Source: Porphyromonadaceae bacterium UBA7087
Lineage (GTDB): Bacteria > Bacteroidota > Bacteroidia > Bacteroidales > Muribaculaceae
Direction of reading: 5' to 3'
Assembly: GCA_002493515.1 (NCBI GenBank)
Contig: DKYZ01000068.1
Coordinates: 3,069 to 9,182 of the forward strand
Length of the DNA: 6,114 nucleotides
Shown: one piece after another, positions 5,359 to 6,114 of the stretch
Layout: each line of letters opens with the position of its first letter
How positions within the stretch are numbered: the stretch's first letter is position 1
Program-made: the position numbers and the translations under genes
The notes under the pieces: generated by a model
The model's database searches: none
Seen by the model: only the letters and a program-made list of their open reading frames with translations
What the model was told of the DNA's origin: nothing

Positions 5359-6114
5359 TTAAAGGTTTTTGCGGAGAAGGGTGTTGAGGCTGACCTTCTC
5401 GCTGAGAATTCTCTCCAGGTCATCTACGCTCACGCGCTCCTGCTCCATAGAGTCGCGGTGGCGCAGAGTCACGGTGTTGTCCTCGAGTGTCTGATGGTCT
5501 ACCGTAATGCAGTAGGGGGTGCCGATGGCATCCTGGCGGCGGTAGCGCTTTCCGATGGAGTCCTTCTCATCCACCTGGCAGGTGAAGTCGAAGCGCAGGC
5601 GGTGCTGGATCTCGCGTGCCTTCTCGGGAAGGCCGTCTTTCTTGACGAGCGGGAGCACGGCACACTTCACGGGGGCGAGGGCCGGCGGGAAATGGAGCAC
5701 GACGCGACGGTCTCCGTTGCCGAGGTCCTGGTCTTCGTAGCAGCTGCAGAAGACGCTGAGGAACATGCGGTCGACACCGATGGACGTCTCTATAACGTAG
5801 GGAGTATAGCTTTCGTTTAACTCCGGGTCGAAATACTGTATCTTCTTGCCCGAGAATTTCTCATGCTGGGAGAGGTCGAAGTTGGTGCGCGAGTGGATTC
5901 CCTCCACCTCCTTGAAGCCGAAGGGCATCTCGAACTCGATGTCGGTGGCGGCGTTGGCGTAGTGGGCGAGCTTCTCGTGGTCGTGGAAGCGGTATTTGGC
6001 GTCGCCCAGGCCGAGGGCCTTGTGCCAGCGCAGGCGGGTCTGGCGCCAGTAGTCAAACCATTTCAGCTCCTCGCCCGGACGCACGAAGAACTGCATCTCC
6101 ATCTGCTCGAACTC
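5359..6114 (-). CDS. glyQS: Glycyl-tRNA synthetase (single-chain, class II), 3' part; cut by window edge
   Basis: The C-terminal 251 residues of glycine--tRNA ligase of the dimeric (alpha2, eukaryote/archaea-like) type, which charges tRNA-Gly in the cytoplasm. The gene runs off the right edge; roughly the first half (class II motif 1 and most of motif 2) is missing from view. The first visible residues, EFEQMEMQFFVRPGEE, are the end of motif 2. Then come LRWHK (28-32), HYANAATDIEFE (51-62), the family string GIHSRTNFDL (72-81), YTPYVIETSIGVDR (103-116) with the motif 3 Arg116, and an anticodon-binding domain from about 147 (APVKCAVLPLV) to the end. The frame is intact to a TAA stop at 5359-5361. 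It is the first visible gene of the - strand unit, 61 bases upstream of lemA. The gene is also called glyS. Confidence 0.95.
   Translation of the reverse strand, partial: EFEQMEMQFFVRPGEELKWFDYWRQTRLRWHKALGLGDAKYRFHDHEKLAHYANAATDIEFEMPFGFKEVEGIHSRTNFDLSQHEKFSGKKIQYFDPELNESYTPYVIETSIGVDRMFLSVFCSCYEDQDLGNGDRRVVLHFPPALAPVKCAVLPLVKKDGLPEKAREIQHRLRFDFTCQVDEKDSIGKRYRRQDAIGTPYCITVDHQTLEDNTVTLRHRDSMEQERVSVDDLERILSEKVSLNTLLRKNL

Noticed and set aside
5298..5423. Extended lemA start at 5423
   Set aside because: The extension reads through the GC-rich inverted repeat and the end of glyS in another frame and would bury the signal peptide. Start 5297 gives a normal LemA length.
5458..5820. Forward frame opposite glyS
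   Set aside because: It lies entirely antisense to glycyl-tRNA synthetase, has no family motif, and is explained by codon bias.

Overview
The window looks like chromosomal DNA from a member of the Bacteroidales, most likely a GC-rich gut lineage such as Muribaculaceae. The family-level placement is inference. The evidence is a textbook Bacteroidetes promoter (TTTG, 19 bases, TAATTTTG) at the left end, no clear Shine-Dalgarno sites, several Cys-lipoproteins, and gene families common in Bacteroidales: a GHL10/DUF187 hydrolase, a TIGR02757 (DUF2400) protein and a single-chain glycyl-tRNA synthetase.

Layout. Positions 1-180 are non-coding and hold a degenerate 11-bp tandem repeat, the promoter and a GC-rich leader. 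Three genes follow on the + strand: a secreted GHL10 glycoside hydrolase (181-1704), a TIGR02757/DUF2400 protein starting one base later (1706-2485), and, after a 159-bp gap, a YbdG-type MscS mechanosensitive channel (2645-3883). The gap holds a four-tract G-run motif across the TIGR02757 stop codon, a small GC hairpin, and an array of eleven 7-bp repeats ending 7 bases before the channel start codon. On the - strand, read from the right edge, come the 3' half of glycyl-tRNA synthetase (5359-6114, cut by the window edge), a LemA-family lipoprotein (4707-5297), an FKBP-type prolyl isomerase lipoprotein (4131-4679) and an unrecognised small lipoprotein (3812-4147). The two gene groups converge, and the last lipoprotein overlaps the channel gene by 72 bp in exact codon register.

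How the genes may work together. The hydrolase and TIGR02757 genes are probably co-transcribed and translationally coupled. On the - strand, glyS, lemA, the FKBP gene and the small lipoprotein gene are closely spaced (61 bp, 27 bp, then a 17-bp overlap) and look like one transcription unit. It joins a housekeeping translation enzyme to three lipid-anchored envelope proteins. With the secreted hydrolase and the MscS channel, most of the window concerns the cell envelope, but nothing in the sequence links the two strands into one pathway.

I do not see a mobile element, CRISPR array, RNA gene, toxin-antitoxin pair or defence system. The points most worth a second look are the heptamer array, the G-run/hairpin motif at the TIGR02757 stop codon, the in-register antisense overlap at the convergent ends, and a DNA-glycosylase-like segment in the TIGR02757 protein.
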